Origin: Candidatus Poribacteria bacterium
GTDB taxonomy: Bacteria > Poribacteria > WGA-4E > PCPOR2b
Direction: 5' to 3'
Assembly (NCBI GenBank): GCA_022826645.1
Contig: JAJDUM010000030.1
Location: forward strand, 1 to 64,000
DNA: 64,000 nucleotides
Below the pieces are notes generated by a model. The model made no database searches. It had not been told where the DNA came from and saw only the letters and a list, made by a program, of their open reading frames with translations. Below are positions 9,995 to 19,375 of this stretch, one piece after another; position 1 is the first letter of the stretch; every line of letters begins with the position of its first letter. The translations under genes and the position numbers were made by a program.

Positions 9995-11185
9995 TTACCA
10001 ACTCGCAATAAAATCATCAACCCCAAAATCGCTCGGCTCCTCTTCAAAGAAGTATCGCATCGGTCCTGACTGGAAGCCGGGCACAAAAAGATCCTCCTCC
10101 GTTTGCAGCTTGGCATCGAGCACCCCGAACCGTTGCCACAATAGATCTGCCTCCTCCTTTGAAAAACGGTTAGCGAATTGCGGTCCCCAGTTGATGCTTA
10201 TCGAGTGGGGACTGGAAGCACGTCTGCGAACTTCCGGCGGCAGCGTGTCGAAGTCCGGACTTTTTAAGATGTGGATGTGATAGGCCGCCTTGGAGAGGTA
10301 TATCGCCAACACCATCTTGCCCTTCTCACCGGCACCCGGCTGGAGTTCCTCAACCGCCTCACCGTATGCCTCGATGTCCTTTCTCAGAATCGCCCGCAAT
10401 GCTGCCTCCGTCAAATCCTGCATCCGATTGCTCCCCTGCGTCCAATTCTCAAAAGTTTCTCGTGCCTTCGGGGAGAGGAACTGTGTAAAGCTTAAGTCTG
10501 GGTAGTACGGGAAAATCGTGTGACCCCCATGGATCGTTCGACGCAGCTTGGTGCTATAGTTGCTACCCCAGTGCAGGAGGTAATTGGAATACACAACCCC
10601 ATCGCCGCTCTTTAGCTCAACGGGGATGCCCCCCGGCAAAGGGACACGGGGGTTTTCGAGCAGTTGCCGATTTTCCGCTTCAGTGTTGAGACGACGGTGG
10701 CTGCCGGGCACTACCCAAAGCACGTCATCATCGTAGAGTGGGATGTTCCACTGGACATACTTCGGTCCGTTCTCCAAGAAATCGGCTTGCAGACTCGCCA
10801 TAGGTGCCATGTCGATAGGATGCACGTCGCGATGCCAGTGGGCTGGACCGTGATCCTCTTGTGGGCTGCACATCAACATCATCCCAGCGATTCCTGTCTG
10901 TTGGGGAACGCTCAACAATTGACTGCCCACACCTAAGGTATTTTCGTGCATCCAGGTTTCAACGGTGTTGGCGGTTTCTTCATCAATGAGGTTCTCGAAA
11001 TGTACCAGTCGCGGTTGTGCGCCGGTTTCCCACGCACCCGGATTGCCTTCCTGCGCCCAATTCTCCTTTTGACGTTCAACGAGCACTTCAAAGCTGGCAC
11101 GTATGTCGTCCAACTGGTCCGGAGGTATAACCTCCCGCAGGATGATATAACCGTCGTCTCGCAATTGTTGTGGATCGACCTTCAT
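9995..11185 (-). CDS. Phytanoyl-CoA dioxygenase family protein
   Basis: MKVDPQQLRDDGYIILREVIPPDQL..., HWHRDVHP metal-binding motif, VVPGSHRR, GDGVVYSNYLLHWGS. ORF extends upstream to 11254. Confidence 0.9.
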   Translation of the reverse strand: MKVDPQQLRDDGYIILREVIPPDQLDDIRASFEVLVERQKENWAQEGNPGAWETGAQPRLVHFENLIDEETANTVETWMHENTLGVGSQLLSVPQQTGIAGMMLMCSPQEDHGPAHWHRDVHPIDMAPMASLQADFLENGPKYVQWNIPLYDDDVLWVVPGSHRRLNTEAENRQLLENPRVPLPGGIPVELKSGDGVVYSNYLLHWGSNYSTKLRRTIHGGHTIFPYYPDLSFTQFLSPKARETFENWTQGSNRMQDLTEAALRAILRKDIEAYGEAVEELQPGAGEKGKMVLAIYLSKAAYHIHILKSPDFDTLPPEVRRRASSPHSISINWGPQFANRFSKEEADLLWQRFGVLDAKLQTEEDLFVPGFQSGPMRYFFEEEPSDFGVDDFIASW

Positions 11186-11281
11186 TACCTCTCTCCTGTT
11201 AGATAGGTCTTGACGGGTAAAGCAGAGCGGTGCTGCCAAGTGCCAATCTTTCAACCGTTCTGTGCACGGGGGCGAGCCTCT

Positions 11282-12184
11282 TTAAGAAACGGTGACGTTG
11301 GTCAACCCAAGTTCAGCGATAGTTTTCCGCAATGCCGTATGTTGCTCGACAGTCAATGGAGATCCAGGGGCTCTCGGATGGCCACAATCGATGCCGAGCC
11401 GTTCACTGAGAGTTGCCTTGAGGAGGGCGTGAAATCCACCGCCACACGCGAACATTCTGTCCGCTGCCTCACAGGCCCTGTCTTGAGCAGCTTCCGCCCG
11501 CTCCAGATCGCCAGCTTGGTAAGCGTTCCAAATCTCGACCCAAAGTTCGGGTGCCATGTTCGGGGGACCATCCACGCAGCCTGTGGCACCGATCGTCAGA
11601 GCCGGCAGCATTAATCGACTGTTTCCAATGAGGCAATAAAGTCCCATCTTGGCAAAAGCGCGAACGTTGCCGAATGTCACCGCAGAATGCTTTAGCCCAG
11701 CCAACTGCGGCACCCCGTCCTGAATCTTCTGCATCAAGGCAGGGGTAATTTCAACGCCGGTGGCACCCGGCAGATTATAGACGAACAAAGGTAGGTCAGC
11801 CGCAGCGCCCACGATTCGATAATGCTCGACAATCTCTGCATCGTCGCGCCCATAGAAGAAGGGCGGTACGCAGCAAATTGACTCAACACTCGCCTTAGCG
11901 GCATGTTCTGCCAGCTTGGCAGCCCGCGCAGTTGTCGGTGCCCCGACGTGCATGATGTTCTTTATTCTGCCATTGGACTGATCCGCAACAATCTCGGCGA
12001 TCCTATTGTTCTCTTCATCATCTAACAGGACGCTTTCTCCACTACCTCCAGCTACCCAGAAGCCGTGGACACCGGCTTGGATATTAAATTCGATGACTTT
12101 GCGAAAAGCCGCTTCATTTAATTTGCCTTCAGGTGTCATTGGTGTAATAATCGCGGGAAATATACCGTGAAATTCGGTTGCCAT
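11282..12184 (-). CDS. Dihydrodipicolinate synthase family protein
   Basis: MATEFHGIFPAIITPMTPEGKLNEAAF..WVAGGSGES..YNLPGATGVEITP..GLKHSA; RBS GGGAGGA before ATG 12184. Confidence 0.9.
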   Translation of the reverse strand: MATEFHGIFPAIITPMTPEGKLNEAAFRKVIEFNIQAGVHGFWVAGGSGESVLLDDEENNRIAEIVADQSNGRIKNIMHVGAPTTARAAKLAEHAAKASVESICCVPPFFYGRDDAEIVEHYRIVGAAADLPLFVYNLPGATGVEITPALMQKIQDGVPQLAGLKHSAVTFGNVRAFAKMGLYCLIGNSRLMLPALTIGATGCVDGPPNMAPELWVEIWNAYQAGDLERAEAAQDRACEAADRMFACGGGFHALLKATLSERLGIDCGHPRAPGSPLTVEQHTALRKTIAELGLTNVTVS

Positions 12185-12483
12185 AATCATTCCTCCCAAA
12201 TAGTGATGACAAGACAGACGGGACTTCGTCCCAAATGGGCGTATCCCCAATCCTCTCAGGAAAGGCTTGTTATATTTTATCAACACAGATATTGAATGCC
12301 ACTCTATCTTCGCAAAAATCGGTGAGCGCGTCAAGTGGAAAATAGAGCCTATCTGTATCCAAAGATCGGTTTTTTGATATTGAACCAGTTTAGGCAATCG
12401 ACTACACTATTCGGACACGTTACTTTACGCCTTACTGCTTTTTATAGTGACATACCCACGAGATGATTTGATGGAGAAACCGT

Positions 12484-13617
12484 ATGAAAATTACAGCTGT
12501 AAAACTCTATGTCCTTGAGCATCCAGAACGCAAGGGTAGTGGCCATAAGTTAGTGCAAGTTCCCAACTTGCACCGCACTCAGTACACCCACAAGGGACTA
12601 CCGAGCGATCAGCCGGCGCAGCAGGCTTTTATTCAGGTGGAGACCGACGCTGGCATCACCGGTAGGTGCACCACCACGATGCCACCTTCGCAGGCAGCGA
12701 TTTTACGGAATCAGGTGTTGGATGAGGACCCACTGGACCGGGAAAAACTATATCAGATGCTGCACAAGGGGACGCGTTGGGTGTACCAGCCTCCCGGTTG
12801 GTTCGGAGATTTTGACAACTGCCTCTGGGATATCGCTGGCAAAGCCGCAGGGCTTCCTGTCTACGCCTTGGTGGGGCGAGTGCGGGAGCAATTTCCTGTC
12901 TACCTGACCGGTGGGGATGGCGCGGTCGAGGACTATCTGCGAGCCATTGAGGCTGGGCGAGCAATAGGGATTAACGCCTACAAATTCCACTCATACAAGG
13001 GGGGTAAAGCGGATATTCCGATTTTACGTGAGGTACGGGGCGCTGTCGGCCCGGACTATGCCCTGCTCCACGATCCGGTCTGTTCTTATACATTGCGAGA
13101 AGCCATTGAGGTGGGACATGTCATGGAGGAGTTAGATTTTGTCTGGCTGGAAGAGCCGTTCCACGAACAGAAGATGAATCTTTACCAAGAACTGTGCAGC
13201 GAGTTGACGATTCCGGTTATGGCGACGGAGATGTTGATGCACGACATTGGGCTGTCCTCTCAGTGGCTTATCCACGGAGCGACAGATCGGCTCCGCGTCA
13301 ATGCGCGACACGGTACAACTCAGGTGCTGAAGCTGGCTCACTTTGCCGAACTCTACGGGACGAATGTGGAACTCAACGGACAGGGCGGATTATTCGGACT
13401 GCTTCATGCACACTTGGGCTGCTGTATCGATAACACGGATTTCTACGAGTCCTTTTCCGCGGCTTCCGACGGCAACCGCCAACAAGGGTTGGAATGGGGT
13501 ATGCTGAATGGCCCGTTGGTCTTGGACGGGCACCTGTCCCCGCCAGATGCGCCGGGGTGGGGTGCTGAATGGGATGAAGAACGGTTCAACTTTCTAGTAA
13601 CGGCGGAGTATCATTGA
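12484..13617 (+). CDS. Enolase-superfamily (mandelate racemase/muconate lactonizing) protein
   Basis: DNCLWDIAGKAAGLPVYALVG, AYKFHSYKGGK, LLHDPVCSY, WLEEPFHE. Confidence 0.88.
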   Translation: MKITAVKLYVLEHPERKGSGHKLVQVPNLHRTQYTHKGLPSDQPAQQAFIQVETDAGITGRCTTTMPPSQAAILRNQVLDEDPLDREKLYQMLHKGTRWVYQPPGWFGDFDNCLWDIAGKAAGLPVYALVGRVREQFPVYLTGGDGAVEDYLRAIEAGRAIGINAYKFHSYKGGKADIPILREVRGAVGPDYALLHDPVCSYTLREAIEVGHVMEELDFVWLEEPFHEQKMNLYQELCSELTIPVMATEMLMHDIGLSSQWLIHGATDRLRVNARHGTTQVLKLAHFAELYGTNVELNGQGGLFGLLHAHLGCCIDNTDFYESFSAASDGNRQQGLEWGMLNGPLVLDGHLSPPDAPGWGAEWDEERFNFLVTAEYH

Positions 13618-14801
13618 CGTGGGAAGAAAACATCAATCCCAGCTTCGACATCATCGATTGGATGGCCGTGCTGTCCCTCATAGTTTTCGTGTATGCTGCG
13701 CTCGGTTTCGGTGAGATCGGTCAACGGGAAGGTCAAGGTGGCTCGACTCTGTTTGGCGGATTCACTCATAGCGATATTCATCTCCTGATCTTGCCGTCCG
13801 AGTTGTGCGCCGTATTTCGGTTCGGTGTTATCGAGTATCGCATTCGCGAGGCTCAACAGTTCATCGGCGACCGGGATCTGTCCTTCGGTGAGTGGGTAGT
13901 GCCTTAGTGGGTTTTCCCACGTAATCAGTTGGTTTGGAAGTTCCAGTTCGATCTTCTCGATCACCTCAGTCCCATCCACATCGATCATCGTACGCTTCGG
14001 ATGATAACCAACACTTTTCGCGCCGCTCTCCAAATCTTCGGGCGGGACAACGTGGATCTCTTCGCCGACGATCGTTCCCTTGCTGCCGTCAATCTGCGAG
14101 ATGCCGCCCTGTCCGCGTCCCAGTGAACGGGCATGGATGACGTTAGAATAGACCATCAAGGCGGTTGCATTGTTGTCAAACTCCAGGAAGCCGAACGTCC
14201 AGTTATCGCTCGTGTGGTGACGTTTCATGCGGTCGATGATTGGAATAACCGGTGTGGATTGAGCGATACCGAGGATTGACTTTGGTTCTCCGTTCGCACG
14301 CAGCCGAAGCATACTCATACCGTGATAACCGCCTTCGTAGAAGATCCTGTAGATTCGCCCCACCTCACCTATCACACCGGAATCAATCACAGTCGATAAA
14401 AAACGTTCTCGCGGCGCACGGTAGTAGTTTTCTGCCACTTCCAGTTTGACGCTGTTTCGCTGTGCGGCTTCGATCATGAGATCCGTCATCGGCAATGTCA
14501 CGGCAATTGGTGTCTCAACGATGATGTTCACACCGGCATCTGCCATAAAACAAGCGATGGCGTGATGCGCGACTCCGGGCACGGTGATATCCACCGCATC
14601 CAGTTTTTCATGTGCTACCAGATCTCGGACATTGGTGTAGGGGTTCGCACCGTACTGCTCGGCATACTGTTGAGCAACCGCTTGATCTATATCACAGATT
14701 GCGACCAGATTGTAGACATCTTTCAGTTTGTCAATCACCGGAAGGTGTGCACCCCCACCGCGTCTCCCTGCACCGACCACCGCGATATTTAGTTTTGACA
14801 T
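13611..14801 (-). CDS. Gfo/Idh/MocA family oxidoreductase
   Basis: MSKLNIAVVGAGRRGGGAHLPVIDKL.., NIIVETPIAVTLP. Confidence 0.9.
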   Translation of the reverse strand: MSKLNIAVVGAGRRGGGAHLPVIDKLKDVYNLVAICDIDQAVAQQYAEQYGANPYTNVRDLVAHEKLDAVDITVPGVAHHAIACFMADAGVNIIVETPIAVTLPMTDLMIEAAQRNSVKLEVAENYYRAPRERFLSTVIDSGVIGEVGRIYRIFYEGGYHGMSMLRLRANGEPKSILGIAQSTPVIPIIDRMKRHHTSDNWTFGFLEFDNNATALMVYSNVIHARSLGRGQGGISQIDGSKGTIVGEEIHVVPPEDLESGAKSVGYHPKRTMIDVDGTEVIEKIELELPNQLITWENPLRHYPLTEGQIPVADELLSLANAILDNTEPKYGAQLGRQDQEMNIAMSESAKQSRATLTFPLTDLTETERSIHENYEGQHGHPIDDVEAGIDVFFPRQ

Positions 14802-14825
14802 TTATGGTTTCCTTGTAGTTTCTTT

Positions 14826-15737
14826 TTAGAAATAGCCCCCATTTAACACGTTTCCTTCATCCGGATCTGTATCGGTTAGAACAACTGCTATGTGGGACAC
14901 AAGGCGAGCAAATACCTCCGGTGAAAATGGATTCTCGCTGAGGTATCTCGCATATTCTTCACGAGATTGTTGCCTGCCTTGATATGTCGCATAGTATCGC
15001 CTGACCTGTGAACCAACTCTTTTAGCTTTGCGAAGCAGAAGCACTTCATCAATATCGGTTGGTGTCGTGCTGATAGGAGTCATGTCAAGCCATTCACAAA
15101 GAAGATAATATTTCGCCCCAGGCACTGCTGTTTTTACATCGTGTGCAGTTGCTGACGCCTCCTGAAACATTGTCTTATCGAGATTCGTTTTACACTCGGC
15201 ACATATATAGCCAAGGTATGTTTCTCGTTCTAGGGTTTGCTCGTTAAAATCTGGATCATATGACGTTTGTATAAAGAGTTTTCGTGCAATCGTGAAGTCT
15301 TGAGCCTTTGTTCGTATATGGAGCCCACCCCCATGTTCGCGCCGTGTTACCGTTGACGTAAAGTATGCGGCAGAAAAGCATGATTGAGGCCCGACATACA
15401 GTTCTTCGTCAAGTTCGGGTAGAGATTTGCAAATCAGGTGAGGTAAAAATTCTTCGATTACGGTATTATCAAGTTTCAACTGTCCTTTTTGCCGATATAG
15501 AAAATCACTCTCACTATCGAATATGGTATTGAGATCAATAAACTGTTTGTATTGGGAGAGCGAGGAAACCAAGCGGTTAATAATGGTTGATTGCTCTCCT
15601 TCGGTGTCCGTCATAGCCTGTATCCATTCACGGTATTTCTCTATTGCCTGACCTATTCGTTCCTTGTCGTTGATAGGAAGTTTATCGTTGTCGAGCAGGG
15701 CGTTAAGCTTATCTAAGTGCGGTGTTGGTAATGCCAT
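14826..15737 (-). CDS. Putative type II restriction endonuclease (Bpu10I-like, PD-(D/E)XK)
   Basis: YLGYICAECKTNLDKTMFQEASATAHDVKTAVPGAKYYLLCEWLDM resembles a Bpu10I-type nuclease core. Overlaps the adjacent methyltransferase gene. Confidence 0.65.
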   Translation of the reverse strand: MALPTPHLDKLNALLDNDKLPINDKERIGQAIEKYREWIQAMTDTEGEQSTIINRLVSSLSQYKQFIDLNTIFDSESDFLYRQKGQLKLDNTVIEEFLPHLICKSLPELDEELYVGPQSCFSAAYFTSTVTRREHGGGLHIRTKAQDFTIARKLFIQTSYDPDFNEQTLERETYLGYICAECKTNLDKTMFQEASATAHDVKTAVPGAKYYLLCEWLDMTPISTTPTDIDEVLLLRKAKRVGSQVRRYYATYQGRQQSREEYARYLSENPFSPEVFARLVSHIAVVLTDTDPDEGNVLNGGYF

Positions 15738-16981
15738 GATTCTTTTGCCTGTGACGGGACGAATTGCGGTGAAGGTTCTATATCCTGTACGCGTGAGATT
15801 GCATCTTCGAGATACTTACGTCTATCTGATGGTACTGCTTGCTGTGCAATTGAGAGCATTTCTTCCCCAATTTCTCGAGCCCGACTGATAATAAGATCAG
15901 AGCCGAGAGGAATTGCACCTCCAGGAATAAAGTGTAGTATATCTTCTTTGATAGTGTTACCGAATTTGTTCTGAAATTTGCGCTCTTGCTGTAGAGTCGT
16001 TTGGATACCGACAACATCTTCCGCAAGGCGGCGTAAAATAGCACCGTTGAAAAAGGCGGTTCTATGCACGTTCGACTCTCTGCCTACGACAAATACCGCT
16101 CTTGCAGTATCCCGGCAAACCCTTACTAACTCAGCTAGTGATAGGCTCATATCAATGCAGTATTGTATAATTGTTAGAAAGCGATTCTGCCGGAACTTGC
16201 GGTTTGCGCCAATTTCAGACTTTGCTGATACAAGTGGCTTCCACCCCAGCATCTCAACCGAAGTGCGGTAATTGTGATGGTAATTGAACACATTAATGTA
16301 AGGTGGGGAAGTAAGAACAAAATCAATAACGTTATCATCTAGCGGTAGGTATCTCGCATCTCCCAATGATACGGAAATCGTTTTTTTAGCTTGTGGCAAG
16401 GCTTCAATGAGAAGACGGAGTTCATTCCATTTTGACCAAAAGAATTCCGTCGAAATGCTATGATCCTTCAAATCCAATTTTACAATTAAAGCTTCAACCA
16501 AAATTTTAACATCACGATTTTTTAGTTGAGTCAAGTTAAAAATAAGAGGCGTGATGGATATGCCGTCACTAGAACTTACACCACCTTGTTCAAAGAGGGG
16601 AAGCCCCAAAGGGATAAACTTTGATAGGTAACTGTCCGTACTTGAAATCAGGGACTTCCGTTCTTTTCTGCTATAACTAGCGAACGTGTAAACCTTGGCT
16701 AATAATTCGGCAGCCGGGTTTACTTCATAACCAAATGCCTTGTGCCCTAGATGAGCAGACTCAATCAGCACTGTTCCACTACCAACAAATGGGTCGAGAA
16801 CTACATCCTCCTTATCGGCATAGTTTTCAAGGATAACTTGAACGAACTGAGGCGAGAATTGACCGCGCCAAGCGAGGAGGTTTACCCGCTTCTTGTCATC
16901 GATGTCCAAATAGGCTTGATCCAAGGGCTGGTCGAACGATACAGAACTCCTTGACTCTGATGCAGGTCTGATCAATTCCAT
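15713..16981 (-). CDS. DNA methyltransferase (N4/N6 amino-MTase)
   Basis: SAM motif DPFVGSGTVLIESA precedes catalytic motif TSPPYINVFNYHHNYRTS. Confidence 0.85.
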   Translation of the reverse strand: MELIRPASESRSSVSFDQPLDQAYLDIDDKKRVNLLAWRGQFSPQFVQVILENYADKEDVVLDPFVGSGTVLIESAHLGHKAFGYEVNPAAELLAKVYTFASYSRKERKSLISSTDSYLSKFIPLGLPLFEQGGVSSSDGISITPLIFNLTQLKNRDVKILVEALIVKLDLKDHSISTEFFWSKWNELRLLIEALPQAKKTISVSLGDARYLPLDDNVIDFVLTSPPYINVFNYHHNYRTSVEMLGWKPLVSAKSEIGANRKFRQNRFLTIIQYCIDMSLSLAELVRVCRDTARAVFVVGRESNVHRTAFFNGAILRRLAEDVVGIQTTLQQERKFQNKFGNTIKEDILHFIPGGAIPLGSDLIISRAREIGEEMLSIAQQAVPSDRRKYLEDAISRVQDIEPSPQFVPSQAKESWHYQHRT

Positions 16982-17205
16982 TAAGCTGCTACCTCAACTT
17001 CTGCTAACTCCCGTGCGTAATTGAGACATGCGGGAATTTGGGCTTTCTGTAAATCTGGAAACTCAGTGATAATCTGCGCTGCGGTCTGATCCGCTACTAG
17101 ATACCCAAGCATAAGACTTACTGGAATTCTTGTACCCTTAATACGCGGCTTGCCCCGTAATACATCAGGTGTGCTAACGATATAATCTCGCCAGTTGGTT
17201 TCCAT
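16981..17205 (-). CDS. DUF433 domain protein (small HTH/antitoxin-like)
   Basis: WRDYIVSTPDVLRGKPRIKGTRIPVSLMLGYLVADQTAAQIITEFPDLQ is the DUF433 signature. Confidence 0.9.
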   Translation of the reverse strand: METNWRDYIVSTPDVLRGKPRIKGTRIPVSLMLGYLVADQTAAQIITEFPDLQKAQIPACLNYARELAEVEVAA

Positions 17206-17406
17206 ACTTCCTTTAATGCTTGTTGTTTAGGGGCGAAAAAACATCCCCTCCAAAATCTGCCGACAACGGACACGACGGTTTAGTATTAACGTTTGTTGGC
17301 GTTTTTTATGGCATCGCGTGTAACTATGCCTATCCCAAGGAAGAACACTATGACCATAGCAACCACAAGCCATTCCATTACAATTCCTCCAATTCATGAC
17401 TCTCCG

Positions 17407-17457
17407 AGTAAACGGAAAAGGTATTAAGACGACTGTCCCTGTTGTAGGTGTGACCAT
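17407..17457 (-). pseudogene. Truncated PemK/MazF-like toxin N-terminus
   Basis: MVTPTTGTVVLIPFPFT matches the PemK/MazF N-terminus, then the homology-like sequence stops. Confidence 0.6.
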
Positions 17458-17687
17458 GCGGCATCTTCCTCAGAACGATTCCATTCTTCAGCAAGTGCAG
17501 CTTCACTTAGCAGCGCAGTTTCGGGAAGATCGCGCTCTTCGGTGAGAATTGTCACAAATGCTCGGCGTGGTTTTGACAACTGGATTAGCTCTAGTAATTG
17601 CACGTTGCCTTGTTCATCAATTGTAGCTTCAATGGTTTGTAGCATTGTTTGCCTCATTAAAATTAAACGAACCGATATCAACCGCAA
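17424..17687 (-). CDS. Antitoxin-like protein upstream of truncated PemK/MazF remnant
   Basis: MLQTIEATIDEQGNVQLLELIQLSKPRRAFVTILTEE (internal start at 17645); adjacent to and overlapping the PemK-like N-terminus. Confidence 0.55.
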   Translation of the reverse strand: MRLISVRLILMRQTMLQTIEATIDEQGNVQLLELIQLSKPRRAFVTILTEERDLPETALLSEAALAEEWNRSEEDAAWSHLQQGQSS

Positions 17688-17706
17688 CAGCGGGTTAATC
17701 TACTTC

Positions 17707-18639
17707 TCACTCTTCGACCTTGTCTCTTTCAGGATCGTATAGACTATAAATTCCAGGTCTTATCAGCCAATAGTATTTATGGTTGCCAGAATGATGGTGA
17801 TATGACGGGTGATTGGGGCATCCCGCAATAAGTTGAAGCCGTGCTGTACCCGTATTGAAGTCAGGATACTTCTTCAATATGAGCGAGTAAACCTCTTTGG
17901 GTGTAAATTCGACTTTTGTATTTTTTGTCGTTAGTTCCTGTACTGCTTCCCACACCACCTCCCTTACCGATTTGTCACCCGACCAACGCGCGATCAACGA
18001 GGCATTCTGTTTCGCGGCTTTGGGCGCGACAATGTCTTCATCTCCAATCTTTGCTTCCGTATTGACAAGCACTTCACCCGATTCCGTTTGAAATGTCGAA
18101 ACAGCTAGGCAGTTGATGTCCATGTTGTGGGAGGTTCGGAGAAATCTGCAAACCTGCAATATCCGCCGCGATATCTCTCCTGCTACAACGAATAAACGCA
18201 GTCTCCGGTTCAGTGCTGGCATTTCGTCTTCAAACATTTCACTGAAGGCATCTTGAAGCGTCGTCTCTTTTTTAACGGTCTGGAAGTATGTTGCTGCTAT
18301 CTCTTGAATTTGATCATCTGAAAGTTCTTTTGCCCATGCTGCGTATTCAAGCAGTTGCGCGACAACTTCCCTCGGAGTCTTGCTTCTTTTTAGCTCGACG
18401 ATGACAAGGTTTCCCTCGGAATCGAGGCCAAGCAGATCAGGGAAGATAGTGCTTTCTTCTACATTGGCACTCGTTTGTCTATCAATCCAGAGAATAGGTT
18501 CTCCTTCAGCAAGTGCCCACGGACTGTTTTCAAGCCAACTTTCCAAATGGCTTTCAAGTTTGATGTCGGTTTCTTTTGCTATGACGAGTTCGGCATTGTG
18601 CAGATTGTCATCTTCTACGTTCAATCGAAAAATAGCCAT
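17707..18639 (-). CDS. NucS/DUF91-like PD-(D/E)XK nuclease family protein
   Basis: IFPDLLGLDSEGNLVIVELKRSKTPREVVAQLLEYAAW is a DUF91/NucS-type D..E.K core. Confidence 0.75.
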   Translation of the reverse strand: MAIFRLNVEDDNLHNAELVIAKETDIKLESHLESWLENSPWALAEGEPILWIDRQTSANVEESTIFPDLLGLDSEGNLVIVELKRSKTPREVVAQLLEYAAWAKELSDDQIQEIAATYFQTVKKETTLQDAFSEMFEDEMPALNRRLRLFVVAGEISRRILQVCRFLRTSHNMDINCLAVSTFQTESGEVLVNTEAKIGDEDIVAPKAAKQNASLIARWSGDKSVREVVWEAVQELTTKNTKVEFTPKEVYSLILKKYPDFNTGTARLQLIAGCPNHPSYHHHSGNHKYYWLIRPGIYSLYDPERDKVEE

Positions 18640-18730
18640 AGTGTTCTTGCTCTTTCTAGAGAGTGTTTAACAAATTTGCTTCGGGGGGTCGCTGATATTT
18701 TACGGAAGGAATGGTTGGATTAACGTCTTT

Positions 18731-18822
18731 CGCTCATGTTGAGATTTAATGCAAAGAAACCGAGTTTTTTCTTCAAAACTCGGTTTCTCTTCGTGCGTTA
18801 CACTTTACTTTTTACATGAGCC
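18731..18822. repeat. MITE-like family B, copy 2
   Basis: CGCTCATGTTGAG...TTTTTACATGAGCC; perfect 8-bp direct repeat ACGTCTTT at 18723-18730 and 18823-18830. Confidence 0.8.
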
Positions 18823-18829
18823 ACGTCTT

Positions 18830-19261
18830 TTATTCAGGCATATCAATGACCACATACTGCTGATCAACGGACACAGAGTAGGTCTCGGCGGTGTACGGTC
18901 CCTTCTGCAATCCTGACGCCACCGTAGCCCCGTCCTCTACCTCTACCGGGTACTTTCTAACACGCTTCTGTGCTGGGTTCCACCACGACTGACCCGTTTT
19001 GATATCAAACTCCCAACCGTGCCAGACACAGCGCAAGATCTCACCTTTACGGGTGTATCTGTATTCACCGGGCACATCGGACTCCAGAAGACCTGTCAGG
19101 CGTCCCTCGCACAAAGGTGCTCCTTGATGGGGACAGATGTTCCGCACGGCATAAAACTCACCATCAATATTAAAAACGCCGAGTGACCGTCCCTCAAGTT
19201 CGACGATTTTACGTTCACCCGGCGGAATTTCATCCACAGTTGCAACTACATGTTTTGCCAT
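18830..19261 (-). CDS. Rieske [2Fe-2S] domain protein
   Basis: CPHQGAPLCEG and CVWHGWEFDIKTG Rieske motifs; likely start MAKHVVATVDEIPPGE. Confidence 0.92.
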   Translation of the reverse strand: MAKHVVATVDEIPPGERKIVELEGRSLGVFNIDGEFYAVRNICPHQGAPLCEGRLTGLLESDVPGEYRYTRKGEILRCVWHGWEFDIKTGQSWWNPAQKRVRKYPVEVEDGATVASGLQKGPYTAETYSVSVDQQYVVIDMPE

Positions 19262-19375
19262 AAGATTCAGTTGTATTGTATGAAGTGTAGTAGGAGGGAT
19301 CAGGGGTTCAAGGTCCGCGAAGTTCCCGCGTTTTTTACGCATGAACACCTGAACGGTTTGTTGATCTGCAAACTT

